Source: Chloroflexota bacterium
GTDB lineage: Bacteria; Chloroflexota; Anaerolineae; Aggregatilineales; Aggregatilineaceae
Length of the DNA stretch: 64,000 nucleotides
NCBI GenBank assembly: GCA_012729765.1
Contig: JAAYCM010000119.1
Location: 1 to 64,000, forward strand
Direction of reading: 5' to 3'
The notes under the pieces are model-generated. The model was not told the origin of the DNA and made no database searches. It saw only the letters and a list, made by a program, of their open reading frames with translations. Position numbers and translations under genes: made by a program. How positions within the stretch are numbered: the first letter of the stretch is position 1; each line of letters begins with the position of its first letter. This document shows positions 41,901-50,227 of this stretch, piece by piece.

Positions 41901-43253
41901 GTAGGATGCGTGCTGAAGCTGCTCAGCCTGCACCCGGCGCTGCTGCTCGGCGTCAAACAACTGCGCGTTTTGGATCGCAATGACGGCCTGATCGGCAAAG
42001 ACGCTGGCAAGCTGCACGTCTTCATGGGTGAAGGCATTTGGCTCGCGGTGGGTAATGCTCAGGCACCCCAGGACACGGTCGTGAATGATCAAGGGCACAC
42101 CGATCCACGAGCCTTGATCCTCGTAAGGCGGCTGCCACTGCTTATCCTCGTAAACGTTAATGACCAGCACCGGCTGGCGGCGGGTGAACACTTCCAGCAG
42201 ATGAGGGAAGCGCCCGATCTCGATCCGCAGGTTTTCAAAGCCATGCTCCGGGAAGCTGTCCTGAAAGCCCAGCCGGGCGCGGATCGCAAGCTGGCCCGGC
42301 TCGGCCAGAAGCTGCACGGTGGCGCGAGTATAGCTCATGACGTTGTGCAGTTCTTCGAGGACAGCTTGCAGCGCGTCGTCGAGCTTCTTCGTGCTCAATA
42401 CATTGGCGACGGCACGCAGCGCCTCGGAAATCTGGCGCTGGCGGCGTTCGGCGTCGTACAGGCGCGCGTTATCGATCGCCACGCCCAACTGCCGCCCGAT
42501 GCTCTCCAGCAGCGTCACTTCGATGCCTTCGAACGCCTGCGGTGTGGTAAACCCCACCAGCAGCACCCCCAGCACGCGCGCTGGTGTAATCAGGGGAACG
42601 CCGATCCCGGCTCGCAGCCCCTGAAGCTCAAGATGAGGGCCGCGTTCCGGGGCAGGGAACTGGCGGGTGTCGGGAATGAGGACCGAAGTACGCTCGCGGA
42701 CGATCGTGCCCTCGACGGTGCCATCCAGCTCCAGGAATTCGGGAGCGTTCATTTCCAGGCCGGGTATCCCCCAGTCGCCCACCCGCCGCAGCCGGTCGTT
42801 GGCCGGACTGTCCAGCAGGTACACGCCGCCGGAATCGGCTCCCATCATGCGCACCGTCTGCTCCAGGCCGCGCACCACGACCTGATCCAACTCCAGCGAC
42901 GATGTAATCTCGGCGCTGATGGAATTGAGCAGCAGGAGCCGCTGGCGGCAGAGATCGAGCGTGCTGGGAGTTGGTGCGGCTTCGGATGGTTCTTCGGGCG
43001 GGGCGGAGAGGCGGCGGTGTATGAGCCAGGCCAGCAGCCCGACCGGCACGAGATAGCCGGTGGCCGCCGTGACGATCCAGGCAGGGCTGGCGTTCGATGT
43101 CAGCGTCAGGAGCAGCAGACCGAGGGTGAGCAGGGCAGCGGTGGCAAAGGGCGCAGCCAGAACCCACCTGCTGAGGCCGTGCAGCGGACGTCTAAGCACC
43201 ACGATCCCAAGGGCGATATAAAGACCAGCAGGCAGCAGCAGTAAATAGGCCAT
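38904..43253 (-). CDS. Giant sensor histidine kinase with six GAF domains, 1449 aa
   Basis: Two to three N-terminal membrane helices (residues 2-77) are followed by six GAF domains, each starting with a helix such as LLNSISAEITSSLELDQ, ISEALRAVANVLSTKKLDD, LNTILAASNEALTQDN or LVNEVSRYATAILALQ. They occupy about residues 100-1010. A PAS domain follows (LADAVIVFDLNEQVVMTN), then HisKA with phospho-His in SNVSHELRTPLANL, and HATPase with NLVANAINYTP, DTGIGIP and GTGLGLAIIKEI. It is probably integrated by dimer coiled coils between the GAFs. Start ATG 43253 is preferred because it begins the first helix; the frame is open to 43352. It follows the ATPase-winged helix gene by about 100 bases. Confidence 0.9.
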   Translation of the reverse strand: MAYLLLLPAGLYIALGIVVLRRPLHGLSRWVLAAPFATAALLTLGLLLLTLTSNASPAWIVTAATGYLVPVGLLAWLIHRRLSAPPEEPSEAAPTPSTLDLCRQRLLLLNSISAEITSSLELDQVVVRGLEQTVRMMGADSGGVYLLDSPANDRLRRVGDWGIPGLEMNAPEFLELDGTVEGTIVRERTSVLIPDTRQFPAPERGPHLELQGLRAGIGVPLITPARVLGVLLVGFTTPQAFEGIEVTLLESIGRQLGVAIDNARLYDAERRQRQISEALRAVANVLSTKKLDDALQAVLEELHNVMSYTRATVQLLAEPGQLAIRARLGFQDSFPEHGFENLRIEIGRFPHLLEVFTRRQPVLVINVYEDKQWQPPYEDQGSWIGVPLIIHDRVLGCLSITHREPNAFTHEDVQLASVFADQAVIAIQNAQLFDAEQQRRVQAEQLQHASYDLATSPDLDSALSKALSNLARILPFEQANIGLINPARTAWTTYVRYPVALPSDSPTATRSKPFTDYPLIRQLIEEKRPLIVLDTRHDYRWRAVAADAPPIGSWIGAPLIVRDHVVGILNVNGREPFRFTPDDFQVVQLFANQIAAAIENFRLLDEASRQNRALGALNTILAASNEALTQDNLLSVSLAHVLEALSLDAGTIHQLDTNDRILRLRAAAGVPDQTLDQLQRLPAQASLPTLTLPDGRTLDFFSVPLVSHGTRIGLLSVCPNGSAALNAELQTLLTSIGQQLGVLMDNAALFEVAMRREALSTDMGRLGLAISAELDRETVLTLICYESMAVFETHGAYIWLLEGDRLVGAAAAGLGADDFIGSTYSLADDKTLLPVRVLHHWRPQYINRLAEHPGVLDAELMTRTGAQAAIAVPLLKADVPIGTLLLIDAHDPDAFSSWLTDQIGLLGVQAALAIQNATLFDEARRRLEQLRLVNEVSRYATAILALQGLIEGVARKLFETLNYDYIGLLLVEDRQLVVHSVFGRQRPLDPDRAAAYYQSMDRLAEQVVRHAETVLQNRPCHIAEDTTIDCCSLAIPLLIADEAIGCLVVDRAGHDNITQHDLDVLEPLAAQLAISISNARLFERVRHQTLELEARVSERTLEIRRQQERTEAILRSLADAVIVFDLNEQVVMTNPVAKQLFDHYDLAMDLGARIHALVASSLQADSGTRDCTEVIELGPVSLQAKAARVVSESAVLGSVVVLRDISRLQELDRMKDLFVSNVSHELRTPLANLKLYLSLLQHGRPERRANYLSVMEREVARLERLIVDLLDLSRLQSEQRQSRPQIREPIDLHHLIETVIQDNSALAESKQQRLLYENPDSALPGLLGNRDQVVRMLTNLVANAINYTPEGGLIVVRSRIQAYEQDDPKWVMIEVTDTGIGIPTDELSKIFERFYRGSNVNPNIPGTGLGLAIIKEIIDLHDGQIEVESQPNQGSTFRLLLPPHNTSES

Positions 43254-43356
43254 GATCGAGTGCCGGAAGTCTGTTCCGGAAGTGGAACAGTGCGCTTCAG
43301 TATAGCATAAGCATATTAAGACAGCATAAAGGCAACTGCCAGCATGCAGCATTCGA

Positions 43357-44781
43357 CTATGAATTGGGCTGGCTGCGTGATTCCGATTCTACCACGTCAT
43401 TGAGGGGTTTCACGTTGGTGAGCTGATAGCCGCGCCCGCGCACCGTGCTGATGAATTGCGGGCGGGCGGGATCAGGCTCGATCTTGGCGCGCAGGCGGCT
43501 GATCAGTTTCTCGATGCGGGCGTCGTCTACGTCGCCCAGGTACTCCTGACCCCAGACGGCCTCGACGATCTGGTACTTGTCGCAGATTTTGTCCAGCCGG
43601 CCATAGAGCAGGAGCAGCAGCCGGTATTCGAGATCGGTCAGCGGCTCGACCATCTGGCCGCGCACCCACACCGTCCCGGCATCGACATCGACCCAGATGC
43701 CATCCGGAATATCTTGCTGGAGCAAGACCTGCCGCCGGGCATAGCGCGCGAACAACTGGCCGAACAGGTGGGTGGTGCTGCCCGTCTGGACCAGCAGCCC
43801 GCGCCGCAGCAGCTCCGCGCGCTGTGTTGGGTCCATGCCGTCCAGCCCATCCATCACGAAGTGAGTGACTGCTTCGCGCTCGGCGGGCATAAGCTGGTTC
43901 CAGAGCTTGGCCAGCTCGCTGCGCACCAGCCGGTGATTTTGCAGCGCATCCTGGGCCACCGCGAGCGCCTGCTGAGTATAGTTGGCTGGCACACCCGACT
44001 CAATTTCCATGACGATGTGCGCCACTGCCTGGATCAAGCCTGGGTGCCCGCCCGCCTCGCGCAGGATAAAGTCGCGCTCCGGCGGCTCAAGCGTGTCATT
44101 GGCCTGCTGGAAGACATCGGCGGCCAGCGCGGTAGCTTCCGCGGCGTTCAACGGCTTGAGATGGTGCTTATAGGCGGCGAACAGCTCGATGAACTCGGCC
44201 AGATCGTCGCCGCCGCCCGCTGCCGAGAGGGGCTTCTGTGTGGCGGTGACATAGTTGAGCCGGTCGTCGTACTTGTCCTTCAGCGCGCGCAGATTGAGGA
44301 ACACGCGCTCGTCCAGCCCGGTCACGACCGCGTCGAACTCGTCCAGCATCAGGATCAGGTCGCGCTCGACGTTGTTCTCCATCAGGGCGATGATCGCATC
44401 GTTGAACGCGAGCGGGATGGCAAACGCGCTCCGGGATTCGACGACCTTCTGATACAGCCCTTCCAGATTGTGGCTGAGCGGCCCGCCAGCTTCATCATGG
44501 TCGGCCAGCTTTTCAAGGACAGACCGCACGATGACCTCATAGAAGCCCTGCGGACTCATCTCCAGCATCCGGTTGCAGTCCACATAGACGAACAGCGCGG
44601 GCCGCCCGATCTGAGCCTGATAGGTCGCGGCGATACCGGGTTCGGCCATCTGGCGCAGCAGGGTCGATTTGCCGAAGTTGCTCAAGCCCACGATGGCGAC
44701 GGATTCGCCTCTCACGAGCATAGCCAGCACGTCGGCGGCGTCTTCGGCGCGATAGGGGGTCAGGTGAGGATGTCGAGTCAT
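43357..44781 (-). CDS. AAA/STAND-like ATPase fused to an OmpR-type winged helix, 474 aa
   Basis: The N-terminal ~290 residues form an ATPase of the archaeal-ATPase/AAA_16/ORC-like group. Walker A is AIVGLSNFGKSTLLRQ (near residue 35), Walker B is LILMLDEFDAVVTG (near residue 145), sensor 1 is LNYVTATQKPLS, and an LREAGGHPGLIQAV segment is typical of STAND ATPases. The C-terminal 100 residues (about 370-465) are a Trans_reg_C winged helix: PLTDLEYRLLLLLYGRLDKIC, QEYLGDVDDARIEKLISRLRAKI and a TVRGRGYQL end. It therefore looks like an ATP-dependent, DNA-binding regulator. It is the first gene of the operon with the six-GAF kinase and the REC-kinase, so it is likely the transcriptional output. 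Confidence 0.85.
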   Translation of the reverse strand: MTRHPHLTPYRAEDAADVLAMLVRGESVAIVGLSNFGKSTLLRQMAEPGIAATYQAQIGRPALFVYVDCNRMLEMSPQGFYEVIVRSVLEKLADHDEAGGPLSHNLEGLYQKVVESRSAFAIPLAFNDAIIALMENNVERDLILMLDEFDAVVTGLDERVFLNLRALKDKYDDRLNYVTATQKPLSAAGGGDDLAEFIELFAAYKHHLKPLNAAEATALAADVFQQANDTLEPPERDFILREAGGHPGLIQAVAHIVMEIESGVPANYTQQALAVAQDALQNHRLVRSELAKLWNQLMPAEREAVTHFVMDGLDGMDPTQRAELLRRGLLVQTGSTTHLFGQLFARYARRQVLLQQDIPDGIWVDVDAGTVWVRGQMVEPLTDLEYRLLLLLYGRLDKICDKYQIVEAVWGQEYLGDVDDARIEKLISRLRAKIEPDPARPQFISTVRGRGYQLTNVKPLNDVVESESRSQPNS

Positions 44782-44849
44782 GCGCTAGTGCCAGCCATCA
44801 GCTATCCGGCCCCTCGGCCCACAGAGTGCAGCAGGAGAGGGGCGCAAAA

Positions 44850-44884
44850 GGGCGCTGCTTGCCGTGCCTGGCCAGGCAGCGCCC
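44850..44884 (-). terminator. Terminator of the MutL/DUF6754-like operon
   Basis: On the minus strand GGGCGCTGC (44884-44876) pairs with GCAGCGCCC (44858-44850), followed by TTTTGCG. It lies about 130 bases after the last gene (stop 45014) of the eight-gene operon. The rest of the 232-base gap 44782-45013 holds no gene. Confidence 0.7.
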
Positions 44885-45013
44885 AGAAGATCCAACGAAG
44901 TGGGCAATGGGGCCAACTACCCGATCGGATCGAGGCGGCCTTACCCGGCAACCCGTCTGTGATTGTCCTCAGGTGCGGGCTGCCTGTCAAGTTGTGCTGC
45001 GCCAGCCGCCCGA

Positions 45014-46615
45014 TTAGGGCGCGGAGCGCAGCTTGCGGGCGATAAACACGACTGCGACCAGCCCGACCGCCGCGATACCCAGGATGATCAGCCCGCTCGA
45101 CCCGTCGATGTCGCCGTTGCCCGCGTCCGAGAAGATGCCGGTATCCGGCATGACCTGCGGTGTGGGCGTGAGCGAAAGGACCTCACCGGCGCCCACCTCT
45201 TCGGTGCCCGCTGGCTCGACGGTTTCCGGCTCTTCGGTCTCGCCCACTTCAGACGTCGTGGGGGTGAGGATCACGGTGAAGGACAGATCGCCGGTTTCCG
45301 AAACATCGACGCGGAACAGGACCTCGTCGCGGGCGGGAATGATCGCGCGCAGGCTTTCGGGCAGCGATGGATAGTCGATCACCATCCAGTAGACGCCCGG
45401 CTCCAGCCCGGTGAAGTCCACCTCGTCGCCGATGGCCGCCAGCAGATCAGTTTCCTGCGGCTCGTTCAGCAGGATATCTTCCGGCGTGGGCGTGCCCTGG
45501 CGGCGCACCTGCACCAGCAGATCTACCGGGCCGGGGTTGGCCGCACGAACACGCGGCACAAAGCTCACCCCTGCCTCTTCGGTGACAGCATCCTCTGGCG
45601 CGGCTTCGGTCGCGGCGGCGTCATCCGGCACACTGCCGCTCGCCAGCGTCAGCGTATAGTCGCCCGGCCCCGCCACACTGCTGACACGGATCGTGTACTG
45701 ACCGTCGGCGGGCAGCTCATAGTCGATGATCGCCGCGTTCAGGCCCTCGCCGCCATCGTCATCTTCGATGACGGTCGCGCCATCCGGGCTGGTCAGCGTC
45801 AGGAACATATCCATCTGGACGGCGTCGCCTGCGATCGCGTTGATCGTGACCACGTCTCCGGCGGTGCCCTCAAATGTCCAGTCGTCCGAGATACCCTGCT
45901 CCAGCGTGCCCTGAACGGTGTCGCCGTAGCTCAGGCTCTCGACCTCGGCGGTTTCGACGCTGACACTTGGCCCTTCACCGGCATCTGCGCCGGGCCGGAT
46001 CGTCACGTCCTGCGGGGTGAAGACGCCATCACCGTCATCCCGGTAAATCTGGATGGTCATGCTGCCCGGCCTTGAGCCGTCGTCAGCTTCAGGCGTGGTC
46101 GCCACACCCGCCGTTGCGGTGAGTGTTGCAGCCTGATCGGCGGCTTCCTGGCTGGCAGTGGCTTCGGCGGCAGCGGTCGCGCTGGCCTCGAACTCAGCAG
46201 TCGCTCGTTCGACGGCGGCGGTCGCTTCTTCGTTGGCGATGGCGGTTTGCGTTGCGATCTCGTTCGCGGCGGCTGTCTCGGTCTGGGCGATGGACGTGCG
46301 CGTCGCGTCCAGCGCGGCGGCAATCGCCGTCTGCGTGGTGTGGAAGCCAGTTGCAACGGCGGCGTTGGTGCCGGAGATGGCCGTGGCCGTCTGCTGGTTG
46401 GCAGAGGGGCCATCATCATCGTTCAGGGTCAGGACCAGCAGCACGCCCACAATACCGAGCACCAGCAGGACCAGCACCGCACCCAAAATCTTAAAGGTCC
46501 GGCTCAGGCCGCTCCCTTCATCCCCCCCATCGTCGAAGCCTGGAATATCCAGGTCCTCTTCGAAGGGTGGCATTTCATCAAATTCGTTCAGATCATCAAG
46601 GTCTTCAAAGCCCAT
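45014..46615 (-). CDS. Bitopic surface protein with Ala/Thr-rich stalk and MPDTG-type C-terminal signal, 533 aa
   Basis: An acidic 40-residue N-terminal tail precedes a membrane helix (ILGAVLVLLVLGIVGVLLVLTL, residues 44-66). A stalk rich in Ala, Thr and Glu (residues 75-185) follows, with TAIAAALDATRTSIAQTETA-like heptads. Residues 200-330 resemble a pre-peptidase C-terminal (PPC) beta-sandwich, with GDTVQGTLEQGISDDWTFEG and GQYTIRVSSVAGPGDYTLTL. Near the C terminus MPDTG is followed after 20 residues by a second helix (LIILGIAAVGLVAVVFIARKL) and Arg/Lys. This is similar to sortase sorting signals, though the spacer is long. It is the last gene of the operon, 56 bases after the KOW-like gene. 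Confidence 0.75.
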   Translation of the reverse strand: MGFEDLDDLNEFDEMPPFEEDLDIPGFDDGGDEGSGLSRTFKILGAVLVLLVLGIVGVLLVLTLNDDDGPSANQQTATAISGTNAAVATGFHTTQTAIAAALDATRTSIAQTETAAANEIATQTAIANEEATAAVERATAEFEASATAAAEATASQEAADQAATLTATAGVATTPEADDGSRPGSMTIQIYRDDGDGVFTPQDVTIRPGADAGEGPSVSVETAEVESLSYGDTVQGTLEQGISDDWTFEGTAGDVVTINAIAGDAVQMDMFLTLTSPDGATVIEDDDGGEGLNAAIIDYELPADGQYTIRVSSVAGPGDYTLTLASGSVPDDAAATEAAPEDAVTEEAGVSFVPRVRAANPGPVDLLVQVRRQGTPTPEDILLNEPQETDLLAAIGDEVDFTGLEPGVYWMVIDYPSLPESLRAIIPARDEVLFRVDVSETGDLSFTVILTPTTSEVGETEEPETVEPAGTEEVGAGEVLSLTPTPQVMPDTGIFSDAGNGDIDGSSGLIILGIAAVGLVAVVFIARKLRSAP

Positions 46616-46671
46616 AATCCCCTCCGCTTAGGTGGCGGCGTGCCAGTAACCTTATGTCCCCGCTGACGTCA

Positions 46672-47751
46672 TTAGCCGAGCAGCTCGAGATTAGCCAGCG
46701 GCACCAGGCCGGTCCGGTCGTCGGACAGCCGCACGCGTGCCGTTGGCAGCCGCAGCCCGTTGGCAATGACCTGGGGGGTGGGCAAAATTTCGACCACTTC
46801 TCCCGTGAGTCCGTCCCAGGGTGCGCGCGTAATCCGAACCTGTTGCCCTGGGCTTAGCGCCTGGCCGACTGCCGGGACCGACGGAGTCATGTTGCCGTGC
46901 GGCAGCGGGATCAGAATCTCCGGGCGGTCCCAGGACCAAGGCTCCGGCACGACCGCATCAAAGGCGGCTTGCCGGCGCGCATTGGTCTGCAACAGATTAT
47001 AAATCATGGCAGTTGGGCGGCGCTGACCAAACCCCTCGGTCAATAATACAGGGAATTTAAGCTGCATCGCGAATTCGCGCAAGTTTGACGGCATGCTTGG
47101 CGCGACGACGCCCGCCACTTCCTGCTGCTGCGCGACCAGCAGATCGCCTTTGGTCAGCGGGCTGGGGCTGATCAGTACCATGTTGCGATATTCCGAGATG
47201 CGCACGTCCAGTTTGCTCAGGCCGACAAAGCCATCGGGCGGCACAAACGTGAACGCCTGGTAGCAGAACCCGCCGTTGCCCCACGCACACTGGATCACCG
47301 CGCCGGTGCCCTGCACCTGGACCGTGCGCTGCCCGACACTCTCGACCTCGCCCTGCAGCTTGGCCGGAACTTCGACCGCGCGCGCGCTGACTTGCAGGAT
47401 GATCCGGCTACCATCGATGCGCACGACCTCGCCAGTTACATCGGATTGCAGCAGTTTGGCGCGCCGCCCTCGCCCGCGCTGGGCGAGCGTTTGCCCGATC
47501 TCGACGCGCGAGCCTTCACTGACCTCGATCAGTTCGGCAGCCTGCTCCGAGTCGCGCAGCTTCAGGCGCTCGGCTACGTCGATCACCTGGTAGTCGCGCA
47601 GCACGTTGCCTTGCAGCACGATATAGTTGGCATCGACCGGCATATTGGTCACGACATGGGTCGAGATGGGAACGGCCTGCGGCGGCAGCCGGCGCTCACG
47701 ATGGATGCGCGCCAGGCCCCGAATGACGGTCGTTTCAGGATGGTAGGGCAT
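46672..47751 (-). CDS. Beta-rich protein with a KOW-like C-terminal domain, 359 aa
   Basis: I do not recognise the family. The protein is predicted mainly beta-structured. Residues 60-150 contain a regular pattern of short strands (EGSRVEIGQTLAQRGRGRRA, SDVTGEVVRIDGSRIILQV), like a barrel or hybrid-motif domain found in adaptor proteins. The last 60 residues read LSPGQQVRITRAPWDGLTGE and later LPTARVRLSDDRTGLVPLANLELL, which is a KOW/SH3-barrel pattern. No signal peptide is present. It overlaps the MutL-like gene by 17 bases, so it is translationally coupled to it. Cytoplasmic adaptor or RNA/protein-binding functions are possible but not shown. Confidence 0.75.
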   Translation of the reverse strand: MPYHPETTVIRGLARIHRERRLPPQAVPISTHVVTNMPVDANYIVLQGNVLRDYQVIDVAERLKLRDSEQAAELIEVSEGSRVEIGQTLAQRGRGRRAKLLQSDVTGEVVRIDGSRIILQVSARAVEVPAKLQGEVESVGQRTVQVQGTGAVIQCAWGNGGFCYQAFTFVPPDGFVGLSKLDVRISEYRNMVLISPSPLTKGDLLVAQQQEVAGVVAPSMPSNLREFAMQLKFPVLLTEGFGQRRPTAMIYNLLQTNARRQAAFDAVVPEPWSWDRPEILIPLPHGNMTPSVPAVGQALSPGQQVRITRAPWDGLTGEVVEILPTPQVIANGLRLPTARVRLSDDRTGLVPLANLELLG

Positions 47752-49543
47752 ACTCGTCCTCTTGTTTGGCGGGATACAGATCGTCCAGGCCGGGCTGCAT
47801 GTCGGCGGCGGGCCGCGCGGGGGCCTGGTCCTGGCCGGACATGGCCGCCTGCCATCGCAAAAGCTGCGCGGCGCGATCCTTGGGGCGCGCCAGGGTCAGC
47901 GGGCGGCCCCGCGCGTCGAAAATGATCCCGGCGGCTCCGGCGGTGACGCGCAGTTTGAGCCGGCGCTTACCGTCGATGGTCAGGCCGCTGCGCAGCCGCA
48001 GGGTCAGCCGGGCCGTGACGCCGGGCAGAATCGGGGCCATCCAGATTTCGCCGCCGCGCACGGTGCGATTGATCACTTTGCCGTCATCCAGCCGGAGCTG
48101 AATGCTCAGCGCGTCGCGCCCGCCGCGCACGTGCCCATCCGGGCAGAACGCCGTCCCCAGGTTGATCAGCCCGCCGGTTTCGAGCGCCTGAACGGTGATC
48201 AGGGGATTGAGGTAGGCCGCCACGCCCAGGCCGGAGATCAGGTTGTGCGGGTCGAGCCGCAGCTCGACCATCCCACGCGGCTGGAGCGCGTCCAGCAGCA
48301 GCAGGGCCGAGATGCCGGGATGCTGGGCCTCGGTCAGCGTCGCGCCCGCCGCGATGATCGGGCTGAAGGTCTGGCCGCTGCCCCACGCCGGGCGGGACTC
48401 GTCGGCCAGCCGGCGCACGATCTCGCGCGCGACCGCCTGCTCGATCTGCAATTCTTCGGGGGTGGCCGGGACCGTGCCGGGGCGCAGCGCCTTGTTACAG
48501 GCATAGTCCCACAGCGCGTCCTCGCTCAATTCGAAGGGCAGCCAGCGCAGCACGTTGCGCGGCCCGACCGCTTCGACGGCGTGCACGATATTGTGCCCGA
48601 CGCCCAGATCGGTATGGACGTTGAAATGCGGCGCGCGCCGCACTCCGGCCAGGATCACGCTGTTGGCGCTGCCCACATCGACGATCAGCGGGCCGGTGCC
48701 GTCGGGCGCGATCTGGCTCAGGTAGCGCACACTGTTGATATAGCCCTGGATGGTCGGCACCACTCCGACGCGGCTCTGCCGCCCCACCGCCGCGAAATCG
48801 CCGGGGCTTTTGCCCAGATAATCATCATAAACCAGCGCCAGTTCGGTCTGCACCGGGAAGATGCGCTCCTCGTGCAGGCTGGGGCGCACATTCCGGGCAT
48901 AGACGACTTTCGTCAGCGCGCCGAGCCGGTTGTGAATCTGGCGTTTGAGCGCCTTGTTACCGGCATAGAGCACGGTCGGGATCGTCCCGCGCCGGATCAG
49001 CGTGAGCGCCGTCCGCACGCGATCGACCAGATCGAGCAGAATCTCGTCGGCTCCGTCGTCGGTCCCACCCACGATCAATACGAGGTCCGGCTCGCCGCGC
49101 AGCACCGCGTTGATCATCTCCGCTTCACTGCGGATGTCGTCGGCGCTGATCACGTCGGTGATGGTGTTGTAGCTGCCGGCCAGCACGCGCCGCGCGCTCG
49201 CCAGGCTGAGTTCCGGTGTCAGGCCGACCAGACAGACGCGCATGGGCCGTCCCGCGCTGCCGGTTGCCAGGAACTCATCGACGCCCTCGCCGCTCATTTC
49301 GGGCATACTGAATAGCTGCTGTGTGTCCGGGTCGAGCAGGCGTCGCCCGATGGTCTCGGTCATGCTCTGGACGGCGTGCTCCAGGCCCAGGCCGGCATTG
49401 GCCAGCGGCGGCTCGGCGGTGGTCGGCGCGCGCGATGAGCCAATCAGCCGGAACTGCCCCTCGACCAGATCGATCAGCATCAGGCGCGTGTGCACGCTGC
49501 CGATATCGGTGATCAGGAGCGAATGGACATTTTGCAGGCTCAT
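47735..49543 (-). CDS. MutL/GlmL-like ASKHA-fold ATPase, 602 aa
   Basis: The N terminus SLLITDIGSVHTRLMLIDLV is the phosphate-1 loop of an actin-like ATPase (DIGSxxT). PLIVDVGSANSVILAGVRR (near residue 285) is the second ADP-binding DxG strand, and SPIIAAGATLTEAQHPG (near residue 395) matches the adenosine motif. The overall length and order resemble the MutL/GlmL protein of glutamate mutase operons (PF13941), where it acts as a chaperone or reactivator. No mutase subunits are present here, so an ASKHA protein working on the neighbouring membrane proteins is likelier. It overlaps the KOW-like gene and starts 6 bases after the preceding membrane-protein gene. Confidence 0.8.
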   Translation of the reverse strand: MSLQNVHSLLITDIGSVHTRLMLIDLVEGQFRLIGSSRAPTTAEPPLANAGLGLEHAVQSMTETIGRRLLDPDTQQLFSMPEMSGEGVDEFLATGSAGRPMRVCLVGLTPELSLASARRVLAGSYNTITDVISADDIRSEAEMINAVLRGEPDLVLIVGGTDDGADEILLDLVDRVRTALTLIRRGTIPTVLYAGNKALKRQIHNRLGALTKVVYARNVRPSLHEERIFPVQTELALVYDDYLGKSPGDFAAVGRQSRVGVVPTIQGYINSVRYLSQIAPDGTGPLIVDVGSANSVILAGVRRAPHFNVHTDLGVGHNIVHAVEAVGPRNVLRWLPFELSEDALWDYACNKALRPGTVPATPEELQIEQAVAREIVRRLADESRPAWGSGQTFSPIIAAGATLTEAQHPGISALLLLDALQPRGMVELRLDPHNLISGLGVAAYLNPLITVQALETGGLINLGTAFCPDGHVRGGRDALSIQLRLDDGKVINRTVRGGEIWMAPILPGVTARLTLRLRSGLTIDGKRRLKLRVTAGAAGIIFDARGRPLTLARPKDRAAQLLRWQAAMSGQDQAPARPAADMQPGLDDLYPAKQEDEYALPS

Positions 49544-49549
49544 GCGGCG

Positions 49550-50227
49550 CTAGCCTCCTATCCGGTCGAGAATGAACTGCCACTGCGTGCTGATCACGTC
49601 GCCGAAAATCGTCAGGCTGGTGATGATCGCCCCGGCATAGAGCGCGCCGAGCGCGATCGCGATGAAGAACTGCCCGACCCCGCCGAGCGCCTGGAAGATG
49701 CGCGGGCGCTGCACCCGTCCGCCGCGCTCGACGGCGAAGTACTGGAAGTAGAGCAGCGTTGTGATCACCCCGGCGGTGATGATCACGCCTTCCAACACCT
49801 CGTCGCCCAACGACTCGCCGGTGTCGCGCGCCAGCGGGATGACCGTGCCCATCAGCGCGCCGATCAGGGCGATGCCGGTGCCGGTGCCGATCAGAATCGC
49901 GAAGCCCAGGTTGCCGATCGGGGCGAGGCGGGGCGAGAACTTGAGCAGCAGCAGCACGCCGAACAGCAGCGGCACCGTCCCGATCACACGGATGGCCGTC
50001 ATGGTCGCGTCGTCGCGCGTGCCCTGCTCGGCCAGCGTGGTATTGTTGAACCAGGGGATCAGCACGCTCTCGACCGCCACGACCGCGATATAGCCCGCCG
50101 CCGCGCCGACCAGCACATGCACCGCGATCCGGTAGAGGAAGTTGTCGCCCAGCAGGTAGCTGAAGATCAGCAGGGTCAGTACCAGCGACGCCCAGCCGGC
50201 GATCAGGTCAAGGTTTGCAGGCGTCAT
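49550..50227 (-). CDS. Polytopic membrane protein, 225 aa
   Basis: No known family is recognised. About seven hydrophobic helices are visible, beginning with AGWASLVLTLLIFSYLLGDN. Conserved-looking Gly-rich turns (GNLGFAILIGTGTGIALIGA) and a GVITTLLYFQYFAVERGGR loop follow. The N terminus is short and the C terminus ends in Arg-Ile-Gly-Gly. It overlaps the stop of the 1234-aa gene by 4 bases and is followed 6 bases later by the MutL-like gene. It is therefore an integral component of the operon, probably the core of a membrane complex. Confidence 0.75.
   Translation of the reverse strand: MTPANLDLIAGWASLVLTLLIFSYLLGDNFLYRIAVHVLVGAAAGYIAVVAVESVLIPWFNNTTLAEQGTRDDATMTAIRVIGTVPLLFGVLLLLKFSPRLAPIGNLGFAILIGTGTGIALIGALMGTVIPLARDTGESLGDEVLEGVIITAGVITTLLYFQYFAVERGGRVQRPRIFQALGGVGQFFIAIALGALYAGAIITSLTIFGDVISTQWQFILDRIGG

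Noticed and set aside
47762-49315. Plus-strand 517-codon frame opposite the MutL-like gene
   Set aside because: Antisense to a gene with clear ASKHA motifs; Arg/Gln/Asp-rich with no domain.
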